A stretch of 8,078 nt of DNA from CAIKBL01 sp043734785 (lineage in GTDB: Bacteria; Pseudomonadota; Gammaproteobacteria; Ga0077536), in the NCBI GenBank assembly GCA_043734785.1, contig JAYTEX010000026.1, forward strand, positions 1 through 8,078, read 5' to 3'. The translations under genes and the position numbers were made by a program. A model generated the notes under the pieces. The model saw only the letters and a program-made list of their open reading frames with translations, had not been told where the DNA came from and did not search any database. Shown here in pieces: positions 6,274 through 8,078 of this stretch; position 1 is the stretch's first letter; every line of letters starts with the position of its first letter.

Positions 6274-8078
6274 TCACACATCTGGCCAGTGTTCGATTGC
6301 TGCGAGACCAGTTCATCTGACTCGGCCGCGCCCGCGCCATCCACCTCCACATACTCATCTTCCTCGTCCTCTTGGCCTTCATCCTCCGTCGAATCGAGAT
6401 TGAACTCAGTCACCGTAGGAACCTCAAACTCCTCTGCAAGTGCTCGCTCAATGGCGGCGACCGAACTATCGATGAGCGTCGGCACGCCCGCAACGAGTCT
6501 CAACTGGCGCACGAAACCCGTCGACTTGAAGGTTGGACTGACTTTCGAAAATCCTCTCGTCGCGAACGCGATGTTCTGGTCCCCAATATCAATGCCGTCG
6601 CCCACCACAATGCCGCCTTGATGGGGGCCCGTCTGGAGTGACTCCGAACCCAGCAGAACCGTGGTACCCGGCAATAATTTAAAATGCAGTTCGTTGAAGA
6701 AGTTGCCAGGGCCATTGGCCGGGGAGTTCTCGATGACGATGTCGCGCGTCGGGTCGAAAGTCGTGAACTGGGCGATAAAATCTTCGTGCGGTCCGGCCGT
6801 GATGCCCGGCCCGAAGCTGAGCGCCCCATCGGTCTGGAAAATGACATACGGCACATCGGGATCTGTGAAGTGCATGCCTTTGTCGAACGCGAGGCCATTG
6901 CGCGCGCGAAATACCGCATTCGGCCCGACCGACGTCACGCCATCGAAGCGCGGAATGCTTTGCGCATTACCATCGAATTTATCGACTTGACTCAACGTAT
7001 TCAGCAACACCGGATCCCCAAATTCTGGTGGCAGCGGGAACTCGCCGACAGTCACCTGATCGGCGAAGCGTAATGCGCCGTTATCCACATTGACCGCTAG
7101 ATTCTTCGCCGAAAATGCGCCGGAGACCGTGGTATCGCCGTTCATGTTCAGCCCTACTGCGCCGAGGTTCAGATCGTCGTTCAGAATCTCGTAGCGGGTG
7201 CCGAAGCCTAAGTACCCATCGACGCCGGGTCCGATGTTATTGGGATCGAACAGAAAAGTGCCGTTCTGCACGATTAAGTTGGTTGGCCCGGCGTGGGCCG
7301 TGTTGTCGATGAACAAGTCTAGCGCACCATTGCCGAAGGCAATGTCGGACGTCAGTGGCACGCCAAAGGGCGCAAACAGATTGCTGTTGAACAATCCGGC
7401 AAAAATGTTCTGAGCGTCTGTACGCACATTGATTGAGACCGGTGAAGTCAACGCGCCACCCTCTGCGGCGCCGGCTGGATCCCATCCAAGGCCGACGCTA
7501 TCGGCCCGTAACAATCCATCGCCGAAGATGTTGCCGCCTGTCCCCCCCGGGAGCCCGAGAATGCCGGGATCGACTATCCCCACGTTAACTGCACTGATTT
7601 GACCCGTGGCGTGGACAAGAGAATTCACGGATATCTGCCTGCCGCTCACAACCCCCACTCGCCCGACCGCCTGTCCTTTGGCGAAAATCTCTGTACTCAA
7701 ATCGACCGCGCCCTCGGCGGCTAGGAAGACCAGGGCTTCCGTGCCTGGGAGATCGGTCTGTACATGCAGACCCGCGCCATTGGCCCCATTGGGACCGAGT
7801 ATTTGTAGGCCGCCAGCCACTTCCATGAACACACTGGCGTCACTGCCCAGGCTGTGGACGAGTACGCCTTCCGCGAGTTGGAAATTGCCGCCCGTGCCGC
7901 CCGTCAACGCGCTGAACGACGCGAAGCCCCCACCCTTCACAATTACGAAGCCTTGCAGGGTCACAGATGGCGCCCCGCCACCGCTGCTTCCAAAGAAGTT
8001 CCCGAATATGTTTAGGTTGGCGCCGGCCAAGCCAGTCGCGGTCGTCTGGCCGAGCACTAGAATAGATCCGGCCGCCGC
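6270..8078 (-). CDS. Filamentous haemagglutinin-like exoprotein, C-terminal part (5' end outside window)
   Basis: The reading frame is open to the right edge. The GTG at 8057 is an internal codon within the beta-strand-like text AAAGSILVLGQ, not a credible start, so about 603 residues of a longer protein are visible. The fragment is rich in Gly, Asn, Asp, Val and Leu in short alternating stretches (SILVLG, GGLQILG, ISVNSLVHATGQISAVNV, LFIDNTA, LIVQNGTFLF). This is typical of right-handed beta-helix adhesins secreted by two-partner secretion. I see no secretion domain because the N-terminus is missing, and no partner transporter is in the window. The helix-like region ends near SSVAAIERALAEEFEV; an acidic tail follows, with 11 Asp/Glu in 17 residues at 6339-6389. 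The sole cysteine is the penultimate residue. No C-terminal toxin domain is evident. Numbered from the GTG codon, the last residue is 595. The exact family is uncertain. Confidence 0.75.
   Translation of the reverse strand, partial: AAAGSILVLGQTTATGLAGANLNIFGNFFGSSGGGAPSVTLQGFVIVKGGGFASFSALTGGTGGNFQLAEGVLVHSLGSDASVFMEVAGGLQILGPNGANGAGLHVQTDLPGTEALVFLAAEGAVDLSTEIFAKGQAVGRVGVVSGRQISVNSLVHATGQISAVNVGIVDPGILGLPGGTGGNIFGDGLLRADSVGLGWDPAGAAEGGALTSPVSINVRTDAQNIFAGLFNSNLFAPFGVPLTSDIAFGNGALDLFIDNTAHAGPTNLIVQNGTFLFDPNNIGPGVDGYLGFGTRYEILNDDLNLGAVGLNMNGDTTVSGAFSAKNLAVNVDNGALRFADQVTVGEFPLPPEFGDPVLLNTLSQVDKFDGNAQSIPRFDGVTSVGPNAVFRARNGLAFDKGMHFTDPDVPYVIFQTDGALSFGPGITAGPHEDFIAQFTTFDPTRDIVIENSPANGPGNFFNELHFKLLPGTTVLLGSESLQTGPHQGGIVVGDGIDIGDQNIAFATRGFSKVSPTFKSTGFVRQLRLVAGVPTLIDSSVAAIERALAEEFEVPTVTEFNLDSTEDEGQEDEEDEYVEVDGAGAAESDELVSQQSNTGQMCE

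Noticed and set aside
5527..6621. A 364-codon open frame on the plus strand opposite the SapC, FecR and exoprotein genes
   Set aside because: It spans parts of three well-supported minus-strand genes, has no recognisable domain, and its translation is rich in Arg, His and Ser as expected for an antisense shadow of G+C-rich coding DNA.
7540..7930. Repeated GGTGGN-type codon runs as possible DNA direct repeats
   Set aside because: The similar stretches (GGTGGNF, GGTGGNIF) are short, irregularly spaced and explained by Gly-rich turns of a beta-helix protein.
6270..8057. Treating the GTG at 8057 as the true start of the exoprotein
   Set aside because: The frame stays open to the edge of the window and reads as beta-strand-like sequence upstream of the GTG. 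There is no signal peptide after it, so the gene must begin outside the window.

Overview
The window is ordinary-density, moderately G+C-rich bacterial DNA with five complete genes and one gene cut by the right edge. The gene types suggest a Gram-negative proteobacterium, perhaps a gammaproteobacterium: an E. coli-type 546-residue phosphoglucomutase, an MsbA-related half-transporter, a SapC-family protein, and a filamentous-haemagglutinin-like exoprotein that needs an outer membrane. This placement is inferred from protein families; nothing in the window fixes the genus.

Layout. Positions 1-226 are non-coding. They hold an inverted pair of about 31-bp repeats (23-53 and 132-163) and a possible plus-strand terminator (185-213). 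A phosphoglucomutase gene (pgm) follows on the minus strand. An 84-bp divergent intergenic region separates it from a plus-strand pair: an ABC exporter half-transporter and, 18 bp downstream behind a good ribosome binding site, an LLM-class (luciferase-like) flavin-dependent oxidoreductase. This pair converges on a minus-strand cluster that reads, in transcription order, exoprotein (truncated by the window edge), secreted FecR-domain protein, SapC-family protein.

The minus-strand cluster is the most interesting part. The exoprotein stop and the FecR start overlap in an ATGA, and the FecR stop abuts the SapC start as TAAATG, so the three genes are almost certainly co-transcribed and translationally coupled. 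The exoprotein fragment is Gly/Asn/Asp-rich, looks like beta-helix, and ends in a strongly acidic tail. Its only visible cysteine is the penultimate residue. The FecR-domain protein has a clear signal peptide, no membrane anchor after it, and also a penultimate cysteine. This suggests a small cell-surface module with possible disulfide partnering, but it is a hypothesis. I see no CRISPR array, RNA gene, insertion sequence, phage gene or defence system.
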